64,000 bases of DNA. It comes from Bin5 sp963662575. GTDB lineage: Bacteria; Chloroflexota; Anaerolineae; Caldilineales; Caldilineaceae. This document shows, piece by piece, positions 45,509 through 54,716 of this stretch (positions are counted from its first letter, which is position 1; each line of letters begins with the position of its first letter). The position numbers and the translations under genes are program-made. The stretch covers positions 434,001-498,000 of the forward strand of contig OY759723.1 of assembly GCA_963662575.1 (NCBI GenBank). Direction: 5' to 3'. The notes beneath the pieces are model-generated. The model was not told the DNA's origin. It did not search any database and worked only from the letters and a program-made list of their open reading frames with translations.

Positions 45509-48500
45509 ATGTTGTCTCCCCGGTTGTTTGCTCTGGTTGTCGGCATCAATCATTACCGAAGCAGCGTAGTCTCCGATCTGGGGGGTTGCGCCAACGATGC
45601 CAGAGCGATTTACGGATTCCTGACGCAACGGATGGGCGTGCCGATGGAAAACATCCAGCTGCTGACTTCGACCGGGGCCGAGCCCGATGAAAAGCTCCCC
45701 TCCCGCCAGAACATCATCAACGGCTGGCGTTGGTTGATCGAGCAGGCCAACAGCGGCGACCAACTCTTCTTCCATTTCAGCGGGCACGGCTCACAGTCGA
45801 TCTCTGACGATCCCAATGAACCGGACGGTTACGACGAGACGCTCGTTCCCTGTGACAGCCGCACCATGGACGAAAACGGCAACCAGGTCTACGACATTCT
45901 GGACAAGGAACTGGCTGCGCTCATCGCTGCGGCCGAGAAGAGAGGCGCGCTGGTTACGGTTGTGTTGGACTGCTGCCACGCCGGTTCGGGCACACGTGCG
46001 CTTGTCCCTGTGCGGCGGACCGCGGCCGACCGCCGCGCCCGACCTGCCGCCACGGTTCTGCCCGAAGCCAGCGACACGAGAACGGTGGCCAGCCGCCACT
46101 GGTCCGGGAAACTGGGCAGCGAGCACGTCCTGCTAGCCGGTTGCCGCGATGAGGAGATGAGCCACGAGTACCGCTCGCCGACCAATGGCGCCTGGTACGG
46201 TGCGATGACCTTTCACCTGCTGCAGAAGCTGCAGGAATTGCACCCGCAGATGAGCTGGCGAGAGGTGCACGACGCGGTGCAGACCCAGGTTCAGAGTGTT
46301 TACGCCCGGCAGATCCCGCAGTTGGAAGGCCCCGGAAACCGCGCGGTTTTCGGTAATATGACCCCCCACGCCGGCTCCTATCTGAACGTCATCGGGGCCA
46401 GCGAAGCAGGGGATGCGGGGAATGACGTGACCATTCGAATCGGCGGCGGCGCGGCGGTGGGCCTCACACCGGGCAGCCATGTGGAACTGTTCCCGGCCGG
46501 CAGCGGTGCCCTGGAAGGTCGTGGACTTGGCAGCGGCGAGGTATTCGAAGCCCGGGTCGACTCGTCTTACGCCCTGATCAAAGGTGTACGTCCGACCGAT
46601 TTCGGGCTGCCTGCCAGGGCGAAGGTGACGGCCTACGGCTACCAGAGGCTGATGTACGAGGTGACCTGCGCGGATCCATTTCTGTTGGCGGAGTTGACCA
46701 CAGCCCCCTCTTCCCCATTCCTGCACGCGGTCGGCAGGAGTCAATCGGACAGTTTCACCCGCTTTCATGTTGCGGTCGAAAATGACGTCTACGTCATCCA
46801 GGACGGCAGCGGCGTCCAGATCGTCCACGACACGCCGCCCCGCACGCAGGCGGGCGCGGCCAAAACTGCCGAGTATCTTCATCATCTGGCGACCTTCAAT
46901 AATGTACGCACTCTGCGAAATCCCGCGCCGATGGCGCTGATGGAAGAGGCGCTAAGCATCGATGTCCAGAGCTACTCGCGAGCCGGCTTCACCGCGCCCA
47001 AGGACGGCGAACCTCTGAGCCAGGATGGGATGCTGCCGCCTGGGCGCAAACTCTGGGTCACGATTCGGAACAACAGCGCCGAAAATCTTTACGTGACGGT
47101 CTTCGCGCTGTCCTCCCATTTCGGCATCCGACGCATCTATCCGGAGCGGGCGCCCTATCAGCTGGTGGCGCCGGGCAAGGAGTTTTTCGTCAACAACATC
47201 GAGCCGACCGTGGAGGACCCTGGCGCGGAATCCGTAACGGAGATCCTTAAGGTCTTCGCCACGCGCGTTCCGACATCCTTTGACGTGTTGGAGATGCCGA
47301 ATCTGAACGAACCGGACGGGTCCGAACAGACGCGTGCCTTCGGCCCCCTGGCGGAACTGATGAACGGCATTCGTTACGACGGTCCCCGCGTCCGCAATCT
47401 GATGGTGCAGCGGGACGATACACATGATCGCTGGATTACGAAGCAGGTAGCGGTTACAGCGCTGAGAAAACAGGAAGAATGCATCCTGCTGCAAGGGCAG
47501 AACAGGATCAATGTGGGAACGGACCTGGATATTACGGTGGAGAAGCCAGCGGGTTTGGGAGGTCTGTTGGTTGTCAGCAGTCTCAGCCACTTCGCCTGGG
47601 ATGCGAATGATCCGATCTCATTGCCGCCGGGGCTGAAGAGTCCGGAAGCCGCGCCCTTTTTCCAGCCGCTCTCGTTCTCGCACAACGCCGGAGCCGTGGG
47701 GGCATCGCCAGGTGTGCTGGTACTGGACACGTCGGCGGAACAGCTTTCGACAATCAGCGCGGATTCTCCGCTGCGGATTGCGTTGAGCGTGGAAAATGAC
47801 CCGGACATTGCGGGGATTGTAGCGGTGGCGTTTGACGGTGAGTACTACTACATGGTTGGCCATCCAACCGACGCTAAGACACTGTCCCAGTATGGCGACA
47901 GAAGGCGGATGGCGGTGGAGATAACGCATTTGCCAATCCCCGATTCGGCGGTTGCAGAGCCCAGTTCTTCGGGCGCCTGGCAGAGACGACGTTCAGGTGC
48001 GGAAGGAGAAGGCACGGTTGAGGGAGAGCCTATCAGGGGCGTGAGGGGGATGTTCGGGCGGCTGATCAGTTACCTCCAGGAGGAGTGGCGGATGGCTGAG
48101 GCTGCGACGCGTAAGGACCCTGCATCCAGCGACGAGGAGGCCGATTCGGAACCGCCCGGCCGGGATGCGAAACATGCGGTGCGGGTGCTCTTTTACAAGC
48201 TTTTCTATCAGAAGCTGCCGCCGGATCTTGGTTTGCGCCAGGTCAGCTGCGAGGCGGGCGGCGTTCCGGAGTACTCGAAGGTGACGCCGCAGGATGTGGC
48301 GCAGGCGCGGCGGGCGCTGCTCATCACGCACGGATTCGGCAGCAGCACCGAGAAGCTGGTGCAGAGGGCGCTGCCACTTCTGACGGAGTTGGATGATTAT
48401 GATCTGGCGTTGGCGTTCGACTATGAGACGATCAACACCAGCATCCGCGAGAGTGGTCTGATGATGACGGCGCAGCTGCGCCGTCTCGGCTTTGGCACTG

Positions 48501-49096
48501 ATTCAGGCCCGCCGCTGGACATTTTCTGCCACAGCATGGGTACACAGGTGGCCCGCGTTTGCGTTGAGATGGAGAGCGGGCACCAGTTTGTGGAGCGTGT
48601 TTTCATGGTGGGCGCGCACAACACGGGCACGGCGCTGGCCGAATCGCACCGGCTCATTCCCTGGCTGGCAACCATTATACTGAATCAGGCAGGGCTGATG
48701 GACTATGAACTCCTGGCCCAGCTTCTGGTGATTGGGATCGCCAATCTGACCACCGGCATACAGGATCTGGCGCCCAGCGCGGAGTTGTATGAGAAGCTCA
48801 ATGACCCGCGCAATGAGGTGGATGTGAAGTACTATATCCAGATCGGCATAAATTCCGAGATGGACGGCCCGGTGAATTGGCGCAAGCTCTTTTCCAAGAC
48901 GGAGTTGACGCGGATACTGGATAAGAGTTTGGATCAGTTTCTGGGGCCGAATGACCTGCTGGTTGGGGTGGCGTCAGCGCGGGCTGTGCGGGGCGGCAAC
49001 TGGCCCGGGTTGCAGGTGGATGTTCTTGGCTGCCATCATTTCGAGTATTTCTATGATGAAGAGTCGCTCGAGGCCCTGCGCCGGCAGTTCAAGTAG
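45509..49096 (+). CDS. Caspase-like peptidase fused to an alpha/beta hydrolase domain
   Basis: ATG 45509 follows AAGGA; 1195 residues. The N-terminal caspase/metacaspase domain (about 1-290) has LFALVVGINHY, the catalytic His93 in FHFSGHGS and Cys156 in VVLDCCHAG. A middle region (about 300-870) includes beta-rich segments like GDVTIRIGGGAAVGLTPG and a DUF4384-like LWVTIRNNSAENLYVTVFAL. The C-terminal third (about 930-1195) is an alpha/beta hydrolase: LLITHGFGSS oxyanion motif near residue 940 and nucleophile CHSMGT with Ser about 1009. No signal peptide or helix is apparent. Such fusions are proposed effectors in cell-death or conflict systems; the sequence does not show targets. Confidence 0.85.
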   Translation: MLSPRLFALVVGINHYRSSVVSDLGGCANDARAIYGFLTQRMGVPMENIQLLTSTGAEPDEKLPSRQNIINGWRWLIEQANSGDQLFFHFSGHGSQSISDDPNEPDGYDETLVPCDSRTMDENGNQVYDILDKELAALIAAAEKRGALVTVVLDCCHAGSGTRALVPVRRTAADRRARPAATVLPEASDTRTVASRHWSGKLGSEHVLLAGCRDEEMSHEYRSPTNGAWYGAMTFHLLQKLQELHPQMSWREVHDAVQTQVQSVYARQIPQLEGPGNRAVFGNMTPHAGSYLNVIGASEAGDAGNDVTIRIGGGAAVGLTPGSHVELFPAGSGALEGRGLGSGEVFEARVDSSYALIKGVRPTDFGLPARAKVTAYGYQRLMYEVTCADPFLLAELTTAPSSPFLHAVGRSQSDSFTRFHVAVENDVYVIQDGSGVQIVHDTPPRTQAGAAKTAEYLHHLATFNNVRTLRNPAPMALMEEALSIDVQSYSRAGFTAPKDGEPLSQDGMLPPGRKLWVTIRNNSAENLYVTVFALSSHFGIRRIYPERAPYQLVAPGKEFFVNNIEPTVEDPGAESVTEILKVFATRVPTSFDVLEMPNLNEPDGSEQTRAFGPLAELMNGIRYDGPRVRNLMVQRDDTHDRWITKQVAVTALRKQEECILLQGQNRINVGTDLDITVEKPAGLGGLLVVSSLSHFAWDANDPISLPPGLKSPEAAPFFQPLSFSHNAGAVGASPGVLVLDTSAEQLSTISADSPLRIALSVENDPDIAGIVAVAFDGEYYYMVGHPTDAKTLSQYGDRRRMAVEITHLPIPDSAVAEPSSSGAWQRRRSGAEGEGTVEGEPIRGVRGMFGRLISYLQEEWRMAEAATRKDPASSDEEADSEPPGRDAKHAVRVLFYKLFYQKLPPDLGLRQVSCEAGGVPEYSKVTPQDVAQARRALLITHGFGSSTEKLVQRALPLLTELDDYDLALAFDYETINTSIRESGLMMTAQLRRLGFGTDSGPPLDIFCHSMGTQVARVCVEMESGHQFVERVFMVGAHNTGTALAESHRLIPWLATIILNQAGLMDYELLAQLLVIGIANLTTGIQDLAPSAELYEKLNDPRNEVDVKYYIQIGINSEMDGPVNWRKLFSKTELTRILDKSLDQFLGPNDLLVGVASARAVRGGNWPGLQVDVLGCHHFEYFYDEESLEALRRQFK

Positions 49097-49191
49097 TAGA
49101 CGGCAGCTCGTTCTCGGTTTTCAGCAGTAGGCGTCGGGACTCAGGCTTCCTGGCGCTCGGACAGTTCGGCCCAAAAAAGAATAGACGACTC

Positions 49192-49911
49192 TTAGAAAGA
49201 CTGAGTTTTTGGCAGTTCGTCCCACGTACGCCCTTCGAGAATTCGGCCAGACTTCTTTTTGTTGACACCGCCCCATTGCTTGAAAAAGAAGGGGATTTGA
49301 CCCCTCTGACATTGTCCTTGAATGCCCAAGACCCACTCCTTTTGCATGGGCCTAGCTCCTGGACCCGATTCACCGCCGACGATGGCCCAATCAATCCCTT
49401 TCAAGTCGAGTTCCGGAAGCGACCCCAGTAGTGGCTCGAATGACACGAACTTGATCTTCGCCATGGTCCCTTGAAGATCTGCAATACGAAAAACGTAATC
49501 TTGTCGCTCTACACTGACCCCCATCCAGACATTGTCAGGCCACTCTATTGAATGAGACATTTTTAGAAGACGCTCTGACCGTTTGGTAAGCACTTGAAAT
49601 TGGTGCCAATGCGCCCGACGCATTACGTCAAAAGTTTCCATTATAAACCATTCAGGTACATCTTTGTGAAAAAGATCACTCATGGAATTCACAAAGATGA
49701 GCTGAGGTTTTCTCCACTTAAGCGGCAAATCAAGAGCGTGTTCATGAATTGCGAGCGTAAATCCATTCGCATAATTCGGTTGACCCATCGCTTTCAAACG
49801 TATCGCCATGCGTTCAGCATAACAGTGCTGACAACCAGGACTGACCTTCGTACATCCAGTGACCGGATTCCAAGTAGACTCCGTCCACTCGATCGACGAT
49901 TTGTTACCCAT
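49192..49911 (-). CDS. Three-Cys-motif protein (DUF5131/phage Gp37-Gp68 family)
   Basis: A 239-residue protein with the three-Cys motif GCTKVSPGCQHCYAERM near the N-terminus (Cys20, Cys27, Cys30). This resembles an iron-sulfur ligand set of radical-SAM type, but the rest, with FVNSMSDLFHKDVPEWFI, FQVLTKRSERLL, WMGVSVERQDYVFRI and VGGESGPGARPM, defines DUF5131. Members are usually next to TcmP, and the TcmP gene here lies just across an inserted IS element. The start ATG 49911 originally overlapped the TcmP stop. Function unknown; role in nucleic-acid repair or conflict has been suggested for the family. Confidence 0.9.
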   Translation of the reverse strand: MGNKSSIEWTESTWNPVTGCTKVSPGCQHCYAERMAIRLKAMGQPNYANGFTLAIHEHALDLPLKWRKPQLIFVNSMSDLFHKDVPEWFIMETFDVMRRAHWHQFQVLTKRSERLLKMSHSIEWPDNVWMGVSVERQDYVFRIADLQGTMAKIKFVSFEPLLGSLPELDLKGIDWAIVGGESGPGARPMQKEWVLGIQGQCQRGQIPFFFKQWGGVNKKKSGRILEGRTWDELPKTQSF

Positions 49912-49976
49912 TGTTATCCCACCCTCGACTAGGAAATTCTACAATTAGGCGATCCGCGAACGAATTCTTTCTATGC

Positions 49977-49980
49977 TTAG
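49977..49980. repeat. Target-site duplication, left copy (TTAG)
   Basis: TTAG precedes the left inverted repeat; its partner is at 51472-51475. The YTAR pattern and 4-bp length are those of IS701-family insertion. Confidence 0.85.
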
Positions 49981-51471
49981 TACTACAACCGCACATTGAT
50001 AAGATAGGGTTCCTGCGGCGATAATGAGAGCAAGCAAGCTGAGCTGGAGGAGCTATGGAACTGAGCGAATTGGACAGATGGGCGGACGAATTTGAAGCGT
50101 TTCACAGTCGGTTTTCCTCGTTGTTTGGACGTAGAGAGGTACAACAGCAGGCGGTAAAGTATGTGCAAGGGTTGGTGTCGCCGGTGGAACGGAAGAATGG
50201 CTGGCAGTTGGCGGAAGCGGTGGGCGACAAGAGGCCGGATGCGACGCAACGATTGCTGTACAAGACGAAGTGGGATGCAGAAGCGGTGCGAGATGCGTTG
50301 CAGCGATTTGTGATAGAGGGGTTCGGCGATGCGGAAGGCATCGGGGTGGTCGACGAGACGGGATTTCTCAAGAAGGGGGTAAAATCGGCGGGTGTACAGC
50401 GTCAGTATAGTGGAACGGCAGGCAAGGTGGAGAACTGTCAGTTGGGCGTGTTCCTGACCTATGCGACGACGCAGGGACATACCTTTCTGGACCGACGGCT
50501 CTATCTGTCTGCGGAATGGTGTGCGGACAGAGAGCGCGGTAAAGAAGCGAAAGTGCCTGCCGACGTCGGATTTGCCACCAAGTCTGAACTGGCGGCTGCG
50601 ATGTTGCGCCATGCGTGGCGGCTGGGTGTGCCGATGCGCTGGGTGACGGCAGACGAGGTCTACGGTGAGGCGCGTGCGCTGCGATATGCGGTGGCCGAAA
50701 GTGGTCGTTGGTATGTGTTTGCTGTGGGGGTCCAGAACAGCGTATGGCTGGTGCGTCCAGAGGTAGGCGTCCCTGCCTGGAAGGGAAACGGTCGCAAACC
50801 TTTCAAAGCGCGCGTTCTTGATGAAAGCGCACGACCGGTACGGATCCCCGCGGTGGTCGCATCCTGGCCTGACAGCCGTTGGCAACGTCTGCAGGTCGCG
50901 GCAGGGGAAAAAGGAGCTCGCATCTATGACTGGGCCTGCCAACGGGTCGTAGAAAATCAAGACCAGATGCCGGGACGGGACAGTTGGCTCCTGGTGCGAC
51001 GTTCGCTGACCAAGCCGCACGAATGCGCCTACTTTCTCTCCAATGCGCCGCCTGACACTGCGCTGCTGACCCTGGCCCAGGTCGCCTCGACTCGCTATAC
51101 CATTGAACAGTGTTTCGAAGAGGCCAAAGGCGAAACCGGCCTCGACCACTATCAGGTGCGCTATTGGCCCAGTTGGTATCGACACATTACACTCTCGATG
51201 ATGGCACATGTATGGCTCGCCTGGCTCCGTCTCAGACGCAACCAGAAAAAGGGGGGCTTGAATCCTTTCTGGCCGAGTTGAGCGTGCCTGAAATCAGGCG
51301 TCTGCTCGAAATCGCCTTGCCCTTGCCACCTCGTTCGCCCCCCTTACGGCTTGCCTGGTCCATCTGGCGCCGCGCCAGACGACATCAAGCTCGTCAATGT
51401 CACTGCAGACGCCTCTCTCAACTCTCTGTCATTCCATCCCTATTGCAACCACCTTAAATGCGGTTGTAGTA
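49981..51471 (+). mobile_element. IS701-family insertion sequence, 1491 bp
   Basis: The element has 13-bp terminal repeats TACTACAACCGCA at 49981-49993 and its exact reverse complement at 51459-51471. It is flanked by TTAG duplications (49977-49980, 51472-51475) and carries one transposase gene with DDE residues. The insertion separates TcmP from the three-Cys-motif gene. The transposase reads in the opposite direction to both. Confidence 0.9.
50055..51281 (+). CDS. IS701-family DDE transposase, C-terminus out of frame
   Basis: A 408-residue transposase; SD GGAGG before ATG 50055. The DDE triad appears as D100 (GVVDETGF), D200 (WVTADEVYG) and E351 (TRYTIEQCFEEAKGE). The frame stops at 51281 after NQKKGGLNPFWPS, but the usual C-terminal part (LSVPEIRRLLEIALP...LAWSIWRRARRHQ) continues in the -1 frame to 51457. 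The change falls at AAAAAGGGGGG near 51246-51256. So the transposase is truncated by a homopolymer indel, or is made by -1 frameshifting, or the assembly is off by one base. Confidence 0.88.
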   Translation: MELSELDRWADEFEAFHSRFSSLFGRREVQQQAVKYVQGLVSPVERKNGWQLAEAVGDKRPDATQRLLYKTKWDAEAVRDALQRFVIEGFGDAEGIGVVDETGFLKKGVKSAGVQRQYSGTAGKVENCQLGVFLTYATTQGHTFLDRRLYLSAEWCADRERGKEAKVPADVGFATKSELAAAMLRHAWRLGVPMRWVTADEVYGEARALRYAVAESGRWYVFAVGVQNSVWLVRPEVGVPAWKGNGRKPFKARVLDESARPVRIPAVVASWPDSRWQRLQVAAGEKGARIYDWACQRVVENQDQMPGRDSWLLVRRSLTKPHECAYFLSNAPPDTALLTLAQVASTRYTIEQCFEEAKGETGLDHYQVRYWPSWYRHITLSMMAHVWLAWLRLRRNQKKGGLNPFWPS

Positions 51472-52523
51472 TTAGGCACTGTTATCTTTCCGCAGTCTTC
51501 CAATCGCTGTAGAACATCTTTGTAATTCTTCCTTATATAAGGACGGTTTACGTTGTGCTGCCTATAGATGTCAATCATCTTAATTGTCTGTCCAGCAAAC
51601 TCCTCAACAAGCATTTCGCCCAAGTCATCAAGTGGACGTGATAATTCGAACAAGAAGGGCTGTCGAATGCTAGCCGGATTGTATTCAAAAGTAGCGACTC
51701 CTTGCGGCGCGTCGGACGACTCCTTAGCCATAATCTCCTTCATGATTTCATATCCCTTGTGACTCTTGCTTACGAAGATCAGGTGGTGCTTTGTCCTATT
51801 GCCACCCGCATCTTTGAATCGGAAGGGCAGCACATATTTTGGCCCCGAAGCCCGGATAGCTTCACAGAGTTCCTCAATAATGGTCAGCTCACGCTCCTCA
51901 GGAGTAAGTGGGCCGAGCCTAGCTCGTAAATCCTCAGCTCTCTCTTCCTCAAACAAAGCGTTCAAATGCTCCCTAACCGCTTCATTGTGCAGACCCATAT
52001 TGATTCGATTGTAGTTGAAGAAGAAAATGCAGTCACACCCCCAATCTTTGACTACGGAATTCACCAGACGAAGGGAAAGCCCTTTATATCCCCAGGGATC
52101 TACGAAGAAAAGTGTAGGAACCAACCTCATCTCCTCAAACCCTTTGACGATCTTTTCTCCAACCTCTTGGGTTAAGACTCGAGGGGAGTATTTGAGCGTC
52201 CCAATGTCAGGCAACTCATTGATTGCCCTCTGAAGGGAGTCCGTCTTACACTCATCTTTGTCGTTGAAAATAGTCACTAGTCGTTGACGCAAACTCTGAT
52301 CTTGGATTGCTCTCTCAAGAACCAACAGGGGCGTCGAATTTGTTCCATCGGAGTACCTTCCTGGCCCAGCGAACAGATCAATATAAGCTATTCTGTTCCC
52401 ACGGTTATATCGATTCTGAGTCGCCATCATTACCCTTGACCACGCGTCGAAATACTTCGCAACTATTGTTGACTTTACTTGTGATTGCTGTTTACTCTCA
52501 TCAAAGAAACTTTCGGTCGCCAT
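51429..52523 (-). CDS. tcmP: Three-Cys-motif partner protein TcmP, 3' end replaced by IS sequence
   Basis: The 364-residue frame matches TcmP: a start with KSTIVAKYFDAWSRVMM, a methyltransferase-like loop YIDLFAGPGRYSDG, and FFVDPWGYKGLSLRLVN. Only residues 1-350 (to ...KITVP) are native; the last 14 are read from the IS end. Deleting the IS with one TTAG gives a 374-residue frame whose tail reads KHRKNSFADRLIVEFPSRG and then a short end, finishing at TAA inside ATGGGTAA of the three-Cys gene. Thus the two genes overlapped by 8 bp before the insertion. Activity after truncation is unknown. Confidence 0.9.
   Translation of the reverse strand: MATESFFDESKQQSQVKSTIVAKYFDAWSRVMMATQNRYNRGNRIAYIDLFAGPGRYSDGTNSTPLLVLERAIQDQSLRQRLVTIFNDKDECKTDSLQRAINELPDIGTLKYSPRVLTQEVGEKIVKGFEEMRLVPTLFFVDPWGYKGLSLRLVNSVVKDWGCDCIFFFNYNRINMGLHNEAVREHLNALFEEERAEDLRARLGPLTPEERELTIIEELCEAIRASGPKYVLPFRFKDAGGNRTKHHLIFVSKSHKGYEIMKEIMAKESSDAPQGVATFEYNPASIRQPFLFELSRPLDDLGEMLVEEFAGQTIKMIDIYRQHNVNRPYIRKNYKDVLQRLEDCGKITVPNTTTAFKVVAIGME
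51472..51475. repeat. Target-site duplication, right copy (TTAG)
   Basis: This is the exact 4-bp partner of 49977-49980 and joins the native TcmP frame to the IS end. Confidence 0.85.
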
Positions 52524-52790
52524 GTTGTCAATCTCTCTCCATAATTGATGCTATACACTCGTATCTCGAAGAAAACTGTCTAAAGCAACATTGCCTCGCG
52601 TTGAACAAGACGGAAACAACTACCTTGAGACCTAATTCAGGGATAGCACAAAGGTTTCAAATGCGCTAACTCTTTCAGGTGCCAAGGATTGGGAGATTGA
52701 GTATGCATATTGAAGCACCTTAGAGAATTGGTAGTGGGCCCTGCCTGATCACCATGTCCTGTAATCGAACAGTCCGTGCGACATCAGACT

Positions 52791-54716
52791 TTAGCCCTCC
52801 TTGCGTTCGGACAGTTCGGCCCAGCGTTCGAAGGCCGATTCCAGCGACGACTCGACGTCTGTGAGTTTTGTGGATAGGGTCTGCAGCGCCTGGTAGTCGC
52901 TGCCGCTGTCGTTGATCTGTTGCTGCAGGCGGGCATTTTTCTCTTCCCAGCCGGCGATCTCCGACTCCAAGCGCGCCAACTCCTGGTTTTCCTTCCAAGT
53001 TAATTTTCTGTCTGCCGCGGCCGGGCGCGGCCGCGGCGCCGCCTGACCATTTGACGCGGGCCGTCCCGATGGCGTGACATCATTGGAGTGGACGACAGGC
53101 CTGTCCTGCTGGTTCTGGCTGTGTAGCCGCCGAAAAGTCGCGTAGGGGGCAGGGTAGCGCATGCCCAGCCGTCCGTCCTCGAAGGGGATGATGAAGTCTA
53201 CGGTGCGGTCGAGGAAGTAGCGGTCGTGGCTGGCAACAATGAGGCAGCCGCTGAAGGCGTCGAGAAACTCTTCGAGCACGGTCAGCGTCTGCACATCCAG
53301 ATCGTTTGTTGGCTCGTCCAGCAGGAGCACGTTGGGCTGGTGGATCAGAGTACGCAGGAGGTAAAGGCGGCGCCGTTCACCGCCGCTGAGGCTGCCGATG
53401 CGCCCCCACTGCATATTGCGCGGGAAGAGAAACCACTCCATCATCTGGGCGGCATCCACGCGGCTGCCGTCGCGCGCCTGAATCAGCGGAGCCTCCGCCT
53501 CGACGAACTCGATCAGGCGCTGCGAGTCTTTCAGGTCGCGCGTCTGCTGGTCGTAGTAACCGAGCCGCACGGTTTCGCCCCAGTTGATCTGCCCCGCGTC
53601 GACCTTGACTCTGCCGGCAAGCATGTCGAGAAAGGTACTCTTGCCGGCGCCATTGGGGCCGAGGAGGCCGATGCGGTCACCCGGCTCGAGTGTTAGATCA
53701 ACCTGATTTACCGCTACTGTACCGGCGTAGAATTTTGTCAGTCCTTTCGCTGTGAGGACTTTCTTGCCCAGGCGACGGGTTGCCAGGGCCATCACCACGC
53801 GATCGGTGTCGGCGTCGTAGTGGATGCGCTGGAGCTCAGCAGCGCGCTGTTTGCGCGCCTTTTGTTTTGTTCCCCGTGCCATCGGGGTCCGCCGAATCCA
53901 GTCCAGTTCCCGCTTGAGGAGCTTCTGGCGTTGCCGCTCCACGTCGGCCAAGCGTTCGTGGCGCAGTTGGCGCAGCTCGAGATAGCGGGTGTAGTTGCCC
54001 GCATAGGAGACGAGTTGGCGCCGGTCCAGTTCGACGATGCGATTGACCACGCGGTCGAGGAAATGGCGGTCATGGGTGACCATCAGCACGGCGCCTGGGG
54101 AAGTCGTGAGGTAGTTCTCGAGCCATTCGATGGTATCGACATCGATATGGTTGGTGGGCTCATCCAAGATCAGCAGGTCGGCGCGGTCGATCAAGGCGCG
54201 TGCAAGGGCCACGCGTTTGCGCTGCCCGCCGCTGAGGGTTCCGATGCGGGCATCGAAGTTGTCAATGCCCAGCCTTGTGAGGATTGACTTTGCGTTGGCG
54301 GCTGCGGCCCAGCCGTCGCTGCGCTCCATTTCTTCGGAGAGTTCCAGAAGGCGCTTCTGCAGGGCTTGATTTGTCGATTCTTGTTCGAGACGTTGGTTGG
54401 CGCTCTCGTAATCCCTCAGCAGGCACATTTGTGGGGAGCTGCTGCGGAAGAGTTGCTCGAGAACGGTCGCCTCCTCGTCCAAGTGCGGCTCTTGTTCGAC
54501 GATCTCGGTACGGACGCCGCCCCAGACTGTGACGTTGGCGTTGTCGTTGTCGGGCGCTTCGAGGCCGGCGACTATGCGCAGTAGGGTGGTCTTGCCGCTG
54601 CCGTTGACGCCGATCAGGCCGATGCGTTCGCCGGCATTAATTGAGAGGGAGACAGCATCCAGCAGCAGCCGTTCGGAAAACTGCTTGGAGACATTTTCGA
54701 GGGTGAGGAGGTTCAT
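52791..54716 (-). CDS. ABC-F family ATPase (Uup-like)
   Basis: A 641-residue soluble protein with two ABC domains and no membrane helices. Walker A motifs are GVNGSGKTT (about 36-44) and GPNGAGKST (about 350); signatures LSGGQRKR and LSGGERRR; both Walker B end in DEPTN-x-D/H. The two are joined by the basic interdomain linker (RRTPMARGTKQKARKQRAAELQR), and the end is a coiled coil (about 575-640). ABC-F proteins act at the ribosome E-site; Uup-type also bind branched DNA. The start overlaps the upstream synthetase stop (ATGA). Confidence 0.92.
   Translation of the reverse strand: MNLLTLENVSKQFSERLLLDAVSLSINAGERIGLIGVNGSGKTTLLRIVAGLEAPDNDNANVTVWGGVRTEIVEQEPHLDEEATVLEQLFRSSSPQMCLLRDYESANQRLEQESTNQALQKRLLELSEEMERSDGWAAAANAKSILTRLGIDNFDARIGTLSGGQRKRVALARALIDRADLLILDEPTNHIDVDTIEWLENYLTTSPGAVLMVTHDRHFLDRVVNRIVELDRRQLVSYAGNYTRYLELRQLRHERLADVERQRQKLLKRELDWIRRTPMARGTKQKARKQRAAELQRIHYDADTDRVVMALATRRLGKKVLTAKGLTKFYAGTVAVNQVDLTLEPGDRIGLLGPNGAGKSTFLDMLAGRVKVDAGQINWGETVRLGYYDQQTRDLKDSQRLIEFVEAEAPLIQARDGSRVDAAQMMEWFLFPRNMQWGRIGSLSGGERRRLYLLRTLIHQPNVLLLDEPTNDLDVQTLTVLEEFLDAFSGCLIVASHDRYFLDRTVDFIIPFEDGRLGMRYPAPYATFRRLHSQNQQDRPVVHSNDVTPSGRPASNGQAAPRPRPAAADRKLTWKENQELARLESEIAGWEEKNARLQQQINDSGSDYQALQTLSTKLTDVESSLESAFERWAELSERKEG

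Noticed and set aside
45509..49096. CRISPR-linked caspase (Craspase-like) effector
   Set aside because: No type III-E or other Cas protein and no array is in the window; domain order also differs from that system.
49983..51209. 408-codon open frame antisense to the transposase
   Set aside because: It mirrors the transposase coding strand and has no family pattern.
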